The translations under genes were made by a program, and so were the position numbers. Positions 34,555 through 44,468 of a stretch of DNA of 64,000 nucleotides are shown here, one piece after another; the stretch's first letter is position 1, and each line of letters starts with the position of its first letter. This DNA is from CAZBMJ01 sp964493205 (GTDB taxonomy: Bacteria; Myxococcota; UBA727; JABDBI01). The notes beneath the pieces are model-generated. The model made no database searches. It had not been told where the DNA came from and saw only the letters and a list, made by a program, of their open reading frames with translations. The stretch lies in the NCBI GenBank assembly GCA_964493205.1, contig CAZBMJ010000005.1:18057-82056 (forward strand), read 5' to 3'.

Positions 34555-36207
34555 ATGAATATATTTATCAGGATGGTATTTTTATTTCTTAGTTTCTCCG
34601 TTTTTGTGCAGGCAATAGAGCAAAAAACTAATAACAGTCTTAATGAGGCGGCTAATAAGGAAGAACTAGAGCTCGCCGGATTAAAGGCTTTTTTAGATCA
34701 ATATCCAAACAAAATTTTATTGAAAGATTGGGGAGAAGAAGAATTATCCCATGATGAAGCTTCACTTGCGCCAACAACTCAATCTATGGGCAATGATTCG
34801 AAAACTATAAAAATTAGTATTAAAGATTTATCGGTAGATCAGGAAAATAAATTGGTAAATTATCGTATCACTAAGGCTGCAAAATTATATTATGAGCTAC
34901 TGCGATTGCAGGTCGTAAAAAAAGCGATAGATTTAATTCCTGAAGATATTATTATTTTTCAATATTTATTAATCCCATCAGCATATTGGAATGGTACTAA
35001 AACCCTGGAAGGTAGTATCAAGTTATTTAAAAAATTAGCTAATATCTATAACAATGTTTCTTCTCAAATGGGGGGCCTAGAGTTCGAAAATTTTTTTGGT
35101 TTCAATAATAATAATCAGACTCATTATGTTTGGTTTGAAACAAAAGAATATCTAAAAGGGGATGTACTTAGAGAGTTAGAAGAGAGCTATGGAAACTATC
35201 AAATCGAATTATCTAAAAATGAGGATAAATCTTCTATTCAATTACCAGCTCCATTTATTTCCCCCCAAGATGCAGAAAAACTTTTCCGGGAAAGACAGCT
35301 AAATAAAAGTTCGAGTGGTCTTATTTTGCTCGATGGCAGAACCTATCAACGAGAATTATTTGTGGGAGGAAAATTTTTAAGAAAACCAGCTCATTGGAAT
35401 GATTGTCAAACGAATCTTTTCATAAGTGATGAAATTCATATGGATCATTTCCCCCTAAAAGAACAATTTAATGGTATTGAATATCCTAAGGTTATTCGGT
35501 TGCAACATCTGCATCATTTGAAGAAGCAAAATGATTATCAGGAAAAACACAAAAATAGTAAAACTATTGTTGTATTTTTTCCTACTGGAACAATTGCGCC
35601 ACGCATTATTATCTATGATACCACTAGCTTTTCTTGGCTGGGTCTATGTACAGGTAATCCAGAGCATCCACAGCGCCCTCTAGGTTTTATTGTATTAATA
35701 GATACTCTTGATGGAGCTCGAGCGCATTGTGCTAGTACCTATATAGCCACACAAGAATCAACGAGGGAACAAGTCTTGGCTGTAGAGCTTAGTTATGATC
35801 ATGCACGCGAAATAACTCTCGATACTTTCATCAAGATGCAAAAGGCATATTACGAGCAAAGTTCAGAGAAATTCTGGGAATCAAGTAATTTAGCTGGAGT
35901 AGACTTGAGAGATATCGACTTGCTCATTATTGTACAAGATAATGGTAAACTCTACCTGCCACGTTCTATGGCGGAGCAGATTTTGCCATCCTATTTAATT
36001 GAAGTACCGGTTAATAAAATTGAAATAACCCCCACTTTAGTCTCATGCGAGGACCTAATGAGTCAAGCACGGAAGAGAAGAAGAGTGAGCAGTAAAAATC
36101 TCTCGCTTAGTAATGATAATGAGAAAGAAGACAAAGAATACTCTGGCTTAAGCGTAAAAACTTTGGTTAATAAGTTAGAAGCTTTATTGTTAGAAAAAAA
36201 ATCCTAA
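34555..36207 (+). CDS. Exported 550-residue protein with basic nuclear-localisation-like patch
   Basis: 550 residues; GAGGAG stands about 6 bases before the ATG. A signal peptide (MNIFIRMVFLFLSFSVFVQA) precedes a helical region and then a mixed alpha/beta part (about residues 250-480), with segments such as RPAHWNDCQTNLFISDEIHMDH, TIVVFFPTGTIAPRIIIYD and RDIDLLIIVQDNGKLYLPRSM. Near residues 503-510 is a cluster ARKRRRV-SSK that looks like a classical nuclear localisation signal. No enzymatic motif recognised. The gene uses C and G in third positions a little more than its neighbours and may be a later arrival. Candidate host-directed effector; this is inference. Confidence 0.65.
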   Translation: MNIFIRMVFLFLSFSVFVQAIEQKTNNSLNEAANKEELELAGLKAFLDQYPNKILLKDWGEEELSHDEASLAPTTQSMGNDSKTIKISIKDLSVDQENKLVNYRITKAAKLYYELLRLQVVKKAIDLIPEDIIIFQYLLIPSAYWNGTKTLEGSIKLFKKLANIYNNVSSQMGGLEFENFFGFNNNNQTHYVWFETKEYLKGDVLRELEESYGNYQIELSKNEDKSSIQLPAPFISPQDAEKLFRERQLNKSSSGLILLDGRTYQRELFVGGKFLRKPAHWNDCQTNLFISDEIHMDHFPLKEQFNGIEYPKVIRLQHLHHLKKQNDYQEKHKNSKTIVVFFPTGTIAPRIIIYDTTSFSWLGLCTGNPEHPQRPLGFIVLIDTLDGARAHCASTYIATQESTREQVLAVELSYDHAREITLDTFIKMQKAYYEQSSEKFWESSNLAGVDLRDIDLLIIVQDNGKLYLPRSMAEQILPSYLIEVPVNKIEITPTLVSCEDLMSQARKRRRVSSKNLSLSNDNEKEDKEYSGLSVKTLVNKLEALLLEKKS

Positions 36208-36279
36208 CTATATGGGTACTGCAAAAATGCAAATTTGTTTATTAAACCATGTAGCAACTTGGGTTAAATAGTTTAAAAT

Positions 36280-36780
36280 CTAATTAAAAGCCCCATTAAA
36301 GCCGCCATATATAGCACCTTTAATGCTACGAAAAACACTTACAGGCAATCTTATTCCTACATTAAATAATATGCTCTGCAGGGTATCAAAAGCCTTATTA
36401 GGAAAATAAGTAAGGGCTTGCTTTTTACTAAGATTACCATGGCGTAAGGTATAATCATGGACCATAATATTTTCCCAGTTAGAAAGGGCTGAGTTTATTT
36501 TCTTTTTATTATATTTTTGGTCATTAAGTCGTATTAAAGATTTAATTTCTGAAACCATATTTTTAATTACTTTTTTTGTTTTACGGCCACTTAATTTCAC
36601 AACTTTAAAAGGCAAGCTAGCTACTGTTTTACATCCATGGAGCACTTCTCGTCTAATTTGATCGTTTTGGCTGCCTTCAGTATCGTACTCATAGTATTCA
36701 CCTAAGTCTTTCATAGGGTCTTTGGCAAAAATCGTACCACAAAAAAATAAGCTTAGTAAAAGCAAGTAACGTAAATACAT
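36280..36780 (-). CDS. Small exported protein, unknown function
   Basis: 166 residues. Signal peptide (MYLRYLLLLSLFFCGTIFA) followed by an acidic stretch and then a very basic one (KVVKLSGRKTKKVIKNM). The only site resembling a ribosome-binding sequence is a run of seven G directly upstream (positions 36791-36785, minus strand). Residues about 100-166 contain a Gly/Phe-rich ending (AIYGGFNGAFN). No family is recognised. It lies about 55 bases downstream of ppsR on the same strand and could share its transcript. Confidence 0.55.
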   Translation of the reverse strand: MYLRYLLLLSLFFCGTIFAKDPMKDLGEYYEYDTEGSQNDQIRREVLHGCKTVASLPFKVVKLSGRKTKKVIKNMVSEIKSLIRLNDQKYNKKKINSALSNWENIMVHDYTLRHGNLSKKQALTYFPNKAFDTLQSILFNVGIRLPVSVFRSIKGAIYGGFNGAFN

Positions 36781-36834
36781 ATTACCCCCCCGGGTAGCTG
36801 TGTTTTTGGGCGAAATTGCTAATTTAAATATTTT

Positions 36835-37659
36835 TCATATAGTTACTTTGGCCCTAATATTTTTTTTACTAACAATAAAGCTTGCAATTTCTTCTACAGA
36901 TCTATTGGTCGTATCCACAAAAGGTATTTTTTCTCGTGTAAACAAATCTTTAAGGGCTAAAAGTTCTTTATTTACTTGCTCAACATTAGCATAGTTCCCT
37001 GCAGCTCTTCGCTCTTTACGAATAGAAGTCAATCGCTCAACACTTATTAATAAACCAAAAAGCTTATGGTGATTCTTTTTTTGTTCCAATGTAAGAGCAA
37101 ATTCTGGTAAATCTTCAGAAGTAAAAGGATAATTGGCCACTTTTAATCCAAAATTAAGCGCTAAATACAAAGCAGTAGGGGTTTTGCCACAACGAGATAC
37201 TCCTAATAAAATTATATCTGCCTCATCATAATCACTAACTTTTAGGCCATCATCGGTGCCTAAAGTAAAATCAATACTCATAATACGCTTATCATATTCT
37301 TTTATATTACTCATTTTGTGAGCTAGGCCTGCTCTTTGAGAAGACTTTTCATCTATTAAACGCTCTAACTTAGGGATAAATGGCCGAACAATATCAATAA
37401 TATTAATAAATTTAGCTTGCAGCATCCCCATAAGTTGCTCATTAAGCACTGAAGCAAAAATTATGGGTGCTTGCTCATCTTGTTTTTGTATTTCTTTAAT
37501 TTCTTGGCATAGCTCTATTACTTTTTTTTGCGTATTGATAAAGGGACGCAAATGCTCCATAAAGTAAACGTTTTCAAATTGTGATAATAAACTTTTGCCT
37601 AAGCTTTTTGCTGTAAGCGCTGTGTTATCTGAAACATAAAATATTTTTTGGATTTTCAT
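36835..37659 (-). CDS. ppsR: Phosphoenolpyruvate synthase regulatory protein (kinase/pyrophosphorylase)
   Basis: 274 residues from the ATG at 37659. The frame is open further upstream to 37812 but that is antisense to ppsA; MKIQKIFYVSDNTALTAKSL matches the known start of the family. PpsR switches PEP synthase off and on by ADP-dependent phosphorylation of a Thr near the catalytic His and by Pi-dependent removal. The P-loop GVSRCGKT (residues 153-160) is present, together with SIDFTLGTDDG and FTSEDLP. Its start codon is one base from that of ppsA on the other strand, so their control regions lie inside each other's coding sequence. Confidence 0.93.
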   Translation of the reverse strand: MKIQKIFYVSDNTALTAKSLGKSLLSQFENVYFMEHLRPFINTQKKVIELCQEIKEIQKQDEQAPIIFASVLNEQLMGMLQAKFINIIDIVRPFIPKLERLIDEKSSQRAGLAHKMSNIKEYDKRIMSIDFTLGTDDGLKVSDYDEADIILLGVSRCGKTPTALYLALNFGLKVANYPFTSEDLPEFALTLEQKKNHHKLFGLLISVERLTSIRKERRAAGNYANVEQVNKELLALKDLFTREKIPFVDTTNRSVEEIASFIVSKKNIRAKVTI

Positions 37660-37660
37660 T

Positions 37661-40024
37661 ATGAGCAACACTTCTTTAATAAAATGGTTTAATGAACTAA
37701 GCATGCAACACTTAAACCTAGTTGGTGGAAAAAACGCTTCTTTAGGTGAAATGATTTCAAACCTAAGCTCTTTAAATATTAAAGTACCTCTTGGTTTTGC
37801 CATCACCACCAATGCTTATAAAAATTTTTTACAAGAAAATAAATTAACTAATACTATTTTTAATGAGTTAAAAAAACTAGATTCAAACAATTTAGCATCT
37901 CTTAATGAAGTCTCACAAAAAATTCAAGAACAAATTTTAGCGAAAAATTTTAATTCCAACACACTAGAGCTTATTAAAAAAGCCTATTTAGAACTTAAGA
38001 ATAATCAAAAAAATTTTAGAGTAGCGGTAAGATCAAGCGCTTCAGCAGAAGATTTGCCCAATGCTTCTTTTGCAGGACAACAAGATACCTATTTACATGT
38101 AAGTAGCTTTGAGGAACTTATTGAAAAAACCAAAGCTGTTTATGCCTCCATGTTTAGTCCACGTGCTATCTCTTATCGCATACACAATAATTTTAACCAC
38201 CAAGACGTCTATATGTCTGTTGGTGTACAAGAAATGGTTCACAGCGACCAAGGTGCCAGTGGAGTAATGTTTAGCCTTGATCCAGAAACAGGCTTTAAAG
38301 ACGTTATTTTTATTAATGCCAGCTATGGCCTAGGTGAAAGTGTAGTGCAAGGCATAGTAAATCCTGATGAATTTGTAGTGTATAAGCCTGCCATAAAAAA
38401 TAATGAACTTATAGTTTTACAAAAACGCCTAGGATCTAAAGCTAAAAAATTAGTGTTTGATCCTACTAATTCTAAGCTTTTGCTCAAAGAAGAAGATGTA
38501 GAAAAAGAGCTGCAAAATAAGTTTTGTCTTAATAAAGAAGATTTAAGTATATTAGCTAAAGCTGGCTTAAGCATTGAAGAGCATTATAAAAAGCCCATGG
38601 ATATCGAATGGGCCAAAGATGGAATAAGCGGCAAAATCTTTATTTTACAAGCAAGGCCTGAAACTATTCATGGACAAAAAAAGAATAATACTACTTCACA
38701 AAGTTATGCTCTAGAACAAAAAAGTAAAGTTCTATGCGAAGGTCGTGCTGTAGGCAAAAAAATTGCTCAAGGAAAAGCGCGAGTATTAAAAAGCATACAA
38801 GACGCCCATGATTTTATGCCTGGTGAAGTTTTAGTAACAGACATGACTGATCCAAATTGGGAACCTATCATGCAAAAAGCCTCTGCCATAGTAACCAATA
38901 GAGGCGGCAGAACGTGTCATGCAGCTATTATTGCTCGAGAGCTAGGACTTGCAGCTATTGTTGGTTGTGGCGATGCTACTAAAAAAATAACCAATTTATC
39001 AGATATAACTGTCTCTTGTGGCGAAGGTGATGTGGGGCAAGTATTTGAAGGCTTACTGCCCATTACTATTCAAAGCCAAAGCATTGCCCTTAATAAAAAT
39101 ATTGGTACTGACTTAATGCTTATTGCTGCTAATCCATCAAAAGCTTTTTCTTATCATAGTCTGCCTCACAAAGGCATTGGCCTTGCAAGGCTTGAGTTTA
39201 TTATTGCTAACAGCATTGGTATTCATCCTTGTGCTATTTTACAAATAGATAACATGCCTAAAGAGATCAAAGAAGAAATTTTACATAAAAGCAAAAATTT
39301 TGCTTCAGCTAAAGATTTTTATATTGACACTATTGCCAGTGGCATAGCATGCTTAGCTGCAGCAGCCAAACCCTATAAAGCAATTGTACGCTTAAGTGAC
39401 TTTAAAACTAATGAATATGAAGAATTATTAGGTGGTCATTTATTTGAACCCAAAGAAAATAACCCCATGATTGGCTTTAGAGGAGCTGCTCGCTACATAT
39501 CGGATTTGTTTAAGGATGCTTTTAAGCTTGAATGTATGGCATTAAAAAAAGTCTATGACCAATACAAAATGGACAACGTAGAAATCATGATCCCTTTTTG
39601 TAGAACCCTACAAGAAGCAAAAGAAGTAAGAGCCTTACTAGATGAACAAGGCTTAAGCGCCAAAAATAATATAAAAGTCATCATGATGTGTGAAATACCT
39701 AGTAATATTATGCTTGCAGATGAATTTTTAGATTATTTTGATGGCTTTTCCATTGGCAGTAATGACCTAACTCAGCTGTGCTTAGGCATCGATAGAGATT
39801 CTCACTTAGTAGCCAGTGGTTTTAATGAAAGCGATAAAGCTGTGCTAAAAATGATTGAAATAGCCATTACAGCATGCAAAAAACGCAATAAATATATTGG
39901 TATTTGTGGCCAAGGGCCAAGCGATAACCTAGAGTTTGCAAAATGGCTCATAAGTAAGGGCATTGATTCCATATCTATTAGTGCTGATACATTTATGAAT
40001 ACGTATTCTGCTTTAAGTAGTTAA
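37661..40024 (+). CDS. ppsA: Phosphoenolpyruvate synthase
   Basis: 787 residues. It makes phosphoenolpyruvate from pyruvate and ATP, the first step of gluconeogenesis from pyruvate or alanine. The N-terminus (WFNELSMQHLNLVGGKNASLGEM) matches PpsA starts. The ATP-grasp part holds AVRSSASAEDLPNASFAGQQDT and ends with GKIFILQARPETI; the swivelling domain carries NRGGRTCHAAIIARELG with the phospho-His near residue 420 and the preceding Thr that PpsR would modify; the C-terminal TIM barrel has EIMIPFCRT and the acid/base Cys in GICGQGPSD. Together with alanine dehydrogenase in the same window it suggests growth on amino acids. Confidence 0.96.
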   Translation: MSNTSLIKWFNELSMQHLNLVGGKNASLGEMISNLSSLNIKVPLGFAITTNAYKNFLQENKLTNTIFNELKKLDSNNLASLNEVSQKIQEQILAKNFNSNTLELIKKAYLELKNNQKNFRVAVRSSASAEDLPNASFAGQQDTYLHVSSFEELIEKTKAVYASMFSPRAISYRIHNNFNHQDVYMSVGVQEMVHSDQGASGVMFSLDPETGFKDVIFINASYGLGESVVQGIVNPDEFVVYKPAIKNNELIVLQKRLGSKAKKLVFDPTNSKLLLKEEDVEKELQNKFCLNKEDLSILAKAGLSIEEHYKKPMDIEWAKDGISGKIFILQARPETIHGQKKNNTTSQSYALEQKSKVLCEGRAVGKKIAQGKARVLKSIQDAHDFMPGEVLVTDMTDPNWEPIMQKASAIVTNRGGRTCHAAIIARELGLAAIVGCGDATKKITNLSDITVSCGEGDVGQVFEGLLPITIQSQSIALNKNIGTDLMLIAANPSKAFSYHSLPHKGIGLARLEFIIANSIGIHPCAILQIDNMPKEIKEEILHKSKNFASAKDFYIDTIASGIACLAAAAKPYKAIVRLSDFKTNEYEELLGGHLFEPKENNPMIGFRGAARYISDLFKDAFKLECMALKKVYDQYKMDNVEIMIPFCRTLQEAKEVRALLDEQGLSAKNNIKVIMMCEIPSNIMLADEFLDYFDGFSIGSNDLTQLCLGIDRDSHLVASGFNESDKAVLKMIEIAITACKKRNKYIGICGQGPSDNLEFAKWLISKGIDSISISADTFMNTYSALSS

Positions 40025-40095
40025 AATTAAAAGAAATTTAATTAATTTAAGAAAAAAGATACTCATAAGTTCTTTTTTATGATAAAAACGTACTT

Positions 40096-41268
40096 ATGTA
40101 TAACAGATTATTTAACTTACCAATAAAAAATAGCTTTTTTCTCTTTGGGCCAAGAGGTACTGGTAAAAGTTTTTTACTGCATCACAGATTGCCTACTGAA
40201 CTTTATTTTGATTTGCTCGATGCCCGCATCTACACAGAATTACTGGCGATGCCTACGCGTCTTGAACAAAGAATACCCATAAATTTTTTTCAAGAAAAAG
40301 AACGTTTTATTATAATTGATGAAGTGCAAAAAATTCCGGCATTACTAGACGAAGTCCATAGGCTTATTGAAAATCATCAATTAAAGTTTATTTTAACAGG
40401 ATCGAGCGCTCGTAAAATTCGCCAAAGCGGAGCTAATTTACTAGCTGGAAGAGCTTTAACTCGATATTTATATCCTTTGACATCTATTGAGCTAGATAAT
40501 CAATTTGATTTAATTAAGTCTCTTAAATATGGCCATTTACCAGGCGCAGTTTTAGCAGATAACCCAGAAGATTTTTTATTTTCCTATGTGGCAACTTATT
40601 TAAAAGAAGAAGTATTAGCTGAAGGAATTTTAAGAAATCTCTCAGCATTTGCACGATTTTTAGAATCAGCAAGTTTTTCACAGGCATGTGAACTTAATAT
40701 TGCCAATGTAGCAGAAGATTGTTCAATAAATAGAAAAACAGCCAGTGATTATTTTCAGATTCTTGAAGACCTTTTATTGGCAGAACGAATTCCTATTTTT
40801 TCTAAACGAGCTAAGCGAAAGCTCTGCACTCATCCAAAATTTTTCTTTTTTGATGTAGGCGTTTTTAGACATTTGCGCCCCAAAGGCATACTTGATAGTA
40901 GTGAAGAAATAGATGGAGCAGCGCTAGAAACTCTTGTATGGCAAGAAATAAAGGCACTTAATGATTACTTAGATGCTCGTTATCAAATATTTTTTTGGAG
41001 AACTCATAATAAATTAGAAGTTGATCTAGTTCTCTATGGTCCAAAAGGGTTTTTCGCCATAGAAATTAAGCGCAGTGATCGAATAAGAGCGGGTGATCTT
41101 GATGGCCTAAAAGCTTTTTTAAGCGATTACCCAGAAGCAAAAGCTGTTACAGTCTATACTGGCACACGCAGTTATCATGAAAGCGGTATAGATATAGTAC
41201 CTATTGAAAATTGGTTTGGCAAAGATGGTTTTGCGAAAAAACAAATTTTTGCTCATTCTTCTTTATGA
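40096..41268 (+). CDS. AAA_14 ATPase with DUF4143 domain
   Basis: 390 residues. N-terminal AAA_14-type P-loop: FLFGPRGTGKSFLLHHRL (Walker A at about 19-26) and FIIIDEVQKIPALLDEVHRL (Walker B with DEVQ), then LTGSSARKIRQSGANLLAGRA, all typical of COG1373 ATPases. A C-terminal DUF4143 part follows (WRTHNKLEVDLVLYGPKG-FFAIEIK), which has the Glu-x-Asp ... Glu-x-Lys arrangement of restriction-endonuclease-like folds. The role of these common, horizontally spread ATPases is not settled. The end overlaps the convergent small secreted gene by 16 bases. Confidence 0.85.
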   Translation: MYNRLFNLPIKNSFFLFGPRGTGKSFLLHHRLPTELYFDLLDARIYTELLAMPTRLEQRIPINFFQEKERFIIIDEVQKIPALLDEVHRLIENHQLKFILTGSSARKIRQSGANLLAGRALTRYLYPLTSIELDNQFDLIKSLKYGHLPGAVLADNPEDFLFSYVATYLKEEVLAEGILRNLSAFARFLESASFSQACELNIANVAEDCSINRKTASDYFQILEDLLLAERIPIFSKRAKRKLCTHPKFFFFDVGVFRHLRPKGILDSSEEIDGAALETLVWQEIKALNDYLDARYQIFFWRTHNKLEVDLVLYGPKGFFAIEIKRSDRIRAGDLDGLKAFLSDYPEAKAVTVYTGTRSYHESGIDIVPIENWFGKDGFAKKQIFAHSSL

Positions 41269-41609
41269 TTTTTATTTTTTTTACCAAACAATTTTCTAAA
41301 AATAGTTTTTAATCCACAATAGTCATTGATTAAAGTATCTAATTGCTCATCTATACCTTGATACTTAAATAAGTGATTAGCCATTTGTTTAGCTAGCTCA
41401 TCATCTAAATCTACATATTCATATTGGATATTTTCATTTCCCAAATTAGAATTTATATCCTCACCACCAACAAGATTTTCTATTTCTTGTGCTATTTTCT
41501 CACATTCACTGCTCTGTTCACTATCACACTCATACCCATCTTCTGAATCAGCAGCAAAAAGTATAACTGGTGAAACAAACAAAAATAAGAAAAAAATAAA
41601 CTTGTTCAT
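41253..41609 (-). CDS. Small exported acidic protein
   Basis: 118 residues. Signal peptide (MNKFIFFLFLFVSPVILFA) followed by an acidic mature part with two Cys near the start (YECDSEQSSECEK), a helical middle and a basic tail (FRKLFGKKNKNHKEE). AGGG about 7 bases upstream of the ATG lies inside the end of miaA, one base away, so it is translated from the mutL-miaA transcript. No family recognised. Confidence 0.55.
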   Translation of the reverse strand: MNKFIFFLFLFVSPVILFAADSEDGYECDSEQSSECEKIAQEIENLVGGEDINSNLGNENIQYEYVDLDDELAKQMANHLFKYQGIDEQLDTLINDYCGLKTIFRKLFGKKNKNHKEE

Positions 41610-41610
41610 G

Positions 41611-42492
41611 TTAAACCCTATTAAAGTTTAGATAAAAATTTTCTTTTTTAAACCATGTAGCCTGGCGTTTGGCATACTGTCTATGGCTAATTAAAATAAG
41701 ATTTAATGCCTGCTCAAAACTAATTTTTTTATCTGCATACAAAAGGGCTTCTCTAAACCCCATGGTATTTAATGCCCAATGATTTGTAGGCAATCTTTTT
41801 CTTAAGCTTACTGCTTCTTCTAAGAAACCACTATCAAACATAGTTATTATTCTTTTTTCTAAATTTTGGTATAAATTTATTTTGTCAGTTTTTAATAAAA
41901 ACCAATGAGCTTTAAGCTTTACTTGTGTTTCACTAAAATTTGTACGCAAATTAGAAGGCTTTTTTTGGGTAAGCAAAAAAATTTCCAACGCCCTTAAAAT
42001 ACGAAATTTATCAGTGGGCATAATGTTTTTAGCGCTTTCAGCGTCGATTAAATATAACTTTTCATACATGGCTTTTAAACCAAAATTTTCGCACTCCATA
42101 TCTAACTTTAGGCGCAATGTTTCGTCTTTTTGGGGCAAATCAATAATGCCATAGCGCAATGCTCTTAAATATAAGCCTGTGCCCCCTACAATTATTGCTC
42201 TTTTTTTTCTTGCTTGAATGTCTTTGATTATTTGATTAGTAAAATTTATAAAAAAACCCACATCCATTTTTTGTATACAAGGATCCAAAATCCCGTAACC
42301 ATGATGAGGAACCAATGCAAGCTCTTGCAAACTTGGAGCAGCGCTGCCAATAGCCATATATTTGTAGCATTGACGTGAATCAGCACACACTATTTCACCA
42401 TTAAATTTTAGAGCTAATTTTAAAGCTAGCTTTGATTTACCACTGCCAGTAGCACCAGCTATTATTAGTGGCCTTAAGGTCTGTGAAACCAT
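41611..42492 (-). CDS. miaA: tRNA dimethylallyltransferase
   Basis: 293 residues. It adds a dimethylallyl group to A37 of tRNAs reading codons that start with U. The P-loop GATGSGKS (near residues 13-20), the ADSRQCYKYMAIGSAAPS segment (DSRQ motif) and VGGTGLYLRAL are all diagnostic; YAKRQATWFKKE near the C-terminus is the expected tRNA-contacting ending. The start overlaps the end of mutL by 19 bases, so the two are translationally coupled, the mutL-miaA order seen in many proteobacteria. Confidence 0.95.
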   Translation of the reverse strand: MVSQTLRPLIIAGATGSGKSKLALKLALKFNGEIVCADSRQCYKYMAIGSAAPSLQELALVPHHGYGILDPCIQKMDVGFFINFTNQIIKDIQARKKRAIIVGGTGLYLRALRYGIIDLPQKDETLRLKLDMECENFGLKAMYEKLYLIDAESAKNIMPTDKFRILRALEIFLLTQKKPSNLRTNFSETQVKLKAHWFLLKTDKINLYQNLEKRIITMFDSGFLEEAVSLRKRLPTNHWALNTMGFREALLYADKKISFEQALNLILISHRQYAKRQATWFKKENFYLNFNRV

Positions 42493-44195
42493 CTTTTTAT
42501 CTCTGAAGTATTAAACCATTTAACAATAGGTCGGCCATGGGGACAATGAGCATTAAAATCTATTTTGTCTAGTTCAATTAATAATTTATTTATTTCATCT
42601 CTATGAAGTTTTTGACCCGCTCTAATAGAACTATGGCAAGCAAGGCTTGCGCATACATGATCAAAAATATCGCTATGAGCCCTACTTTGCCCCCATTCAT
42701 CTATTTCATGCAGCAAGTCTATTACCAACTCTTTACTATTTTGTTTATTAATAAAATCAGGAACACTGGTAAGAATAATAGTTTGCTCACCAAAGAACTC
42801 ACAGTCAAAGCCTAAGCTGATTAATTGCTCCTTGTGCTGTTGAAATAATTGCAGCTCTTGGTAACTCAAATCTATATGTATTGGCAAGAGTAAATCTATT
42901 TTTTTAAAATTCTTTTTTTGCTTTATAATTTTTTCAAACATCACACGCTCATGAGCCGCATGCTGGTCAAGTAAAATAAGGCCTTTAGAGCTTTGCAATA
43001 AAATATAAAGATTATGCATCTGACCCAATATTTCTAAATCAGCATACAAATCTTGCGGCATTAAGGGCTTTTGTTCTAATGAAAAGCTTGGAATATCTAA
43101 AACAGGTTCTTTAGTAGCTAAAAATTTATATTCAAGTTTAGGCTGATTAATAAAAGAAGCTTTAGGCAAACACACTTCTTCACTAGGTCTAAGCCATGGT
43201 GTTTTAGATAAAAAATCGCTTAAATTTTTAATAATTTCAGAAATTATTCTATGTTCATCGGCAAACTTAACTTCAGTTTTTCTAGGATGGACATTAACGT
43301 CAAGCATTGATGGATCAACGTTAATTTTTAAAGCCATAATAGGATTTTGCCCAACTTCCAACAAGGTTCTAAAAGCTACTTTAATAGCTCCCACAAGCTT
43401 TTTATCATAAATAAGTCGATTATTAATAAAAATATGGATATTGCGACTATCACGAGACTTGATCATGGGTGCAGCCACTACACCTTCTAGGTTCACCACA
43501 TTTCCCATAATATTAAATGGATATAAATAGCCTAAGACATCTTGCCCTAATAAAGAACACGCTCGTTTAGTTAAATCGCTTTCAGTGGACTTAAAAACCA
43601 ACACTTGCTTATCATCACTAAAAAACTGCCATGATATTTGGGGGTATAAAAACACAAAGGCCCGCATAAGCTTATCTATGGCCATATTTTCTGATTTTGG
43701 TGATTTAATAAATTTTAATCTTGCAGGAACATTAAAAAACAAATCTCTTACTTCTATTCTAGTGCCATAGGCGCCTGCAGCAGGCTTACTACCTAAAATT
43801 TCTCCACCATGGCAACCTATTTCATACGCATTGTTATCTTCTTTGCTCTTAGAAATAATGGTTAAATTAGATACTGACCCAATAGAAGGCAAAGCCTCTC
43901 CTCTAAAACCAAAGCTGTTAACTAGGCCTAAGGATAAATCACTAGCTTTTTTAAGTTTACTAGTAGCATAACGCATTAATGCTAAAGGCAAGTCTTCTTT
44001 TGTGATGCCAGTGCCGTTATCTTGCACGATCATAAAATCAAGGCCACCATTTTTTATGCGCACCTCAATACTATCAGCACCTGCATCAATGGCATTTTCC
44101 ACTAATTCTTTAATAACCGAGGCTGGCCGTTCTACTACCTCACCTGCGGCAATTTGATTAGAAGTATGAGTATCTAAGACAATTATTTTATTCAT
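42474..44195 (-). CDS. mutL: DNA mismatch repair protein MutL (endonuclease type)
   Basis: 573 residues from the ATG at 44195; a TTG at 44210 is in frame. GHKL ATPase motifs: ELVENAIDAGADSI, DNGTGI and GFRGEALPSIGSVS. The C-terminal dimerisation domain carries DQHAAHERVMFE, a complete DQHA-x2-E-x4-E endonuclease signature, and also ACHSSIRAG and CPHGRPI that complete the metal site. So this MutL should nick DNA itself, in line with organisms that lack MutH. Followed directly by miaA. Confidence 0.95.
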   Translation of the reverse strand: MNKIIVLDTHTSNQIAAGEVVERPASVIKELVENAIDAGADSIEVRIKNGGLDFMIVQDNGTGITKEDLPLALMRYATSKLKKASDLSLGLVNSFGFRGEALPSIGSVSNLTIISKSKEDNNAYEIGCHGGEILGSKPAAGAYGTRIEVRDLFFNVPARLKFIKSPKSENMAIDKLMRAFVFLYPQISWQFFSDDKQVLVFKSTESDLTKRACSLLGQDVLGYLYPFNIMGNVVNLEGVVAAPMIKSRDSRNIHIFINNRLIYDKKLVGAIKVAFRTLLEVGQNPIMALKINVDPSMLDVNVHPRKTEVKFADEHRIISEIIKNLSDFLSKTPWLRPSEEVCLPKASFINQPKLEYKFLATKEPVLDIPSFSLEQKPLMPQDLYADLEILGQMHNLYILLQSSKGLILLDQHAAHERVMFEKIIKQKKNFKKIDLLLPIHIDLSYQELQLFQQHKEQLISLGFDCEFFGEQTIILTSVPDFINKQNSKELVIDLLHEIDEWGQSRAHSDIFDHVCASLACHSSIRAGQKLHRDEINKLLIELDKIDFNAHCPHGRPIVKWFNTSEIKRWFHRP

Positions 44196-44468
44196 ATATG
44201 ATAATGCCAAGGTAAAATTTAAAACTGAGTAGATTATAAAAATTTTTATAGTATTTGTAAATCCAGGGTTTTATTGGGTCTAGCTTAGTTACAAGTGCCT
44301 AATTTTAGATCTAATAACTTGCTTTTAAATATAAATTTATTAAACCTAAGCTAATAGATTAAATATGAGTATAAATATTTAATCCTGCTTAACCACCAAT
44401 ATAACTACATTGACTTTATTTTTTTAAAACATACTATAACTATATTAAATAAAATTTACGGTTAATAT

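Noticed and set aside
37660..37812. Longer ppsR with about 50 extra N-terminal residues
   Set aside because: The extra part is antisense to the conserved start of ppsA and has no family resemblance; the ATG at 37659 begins the known PpsR pattern.
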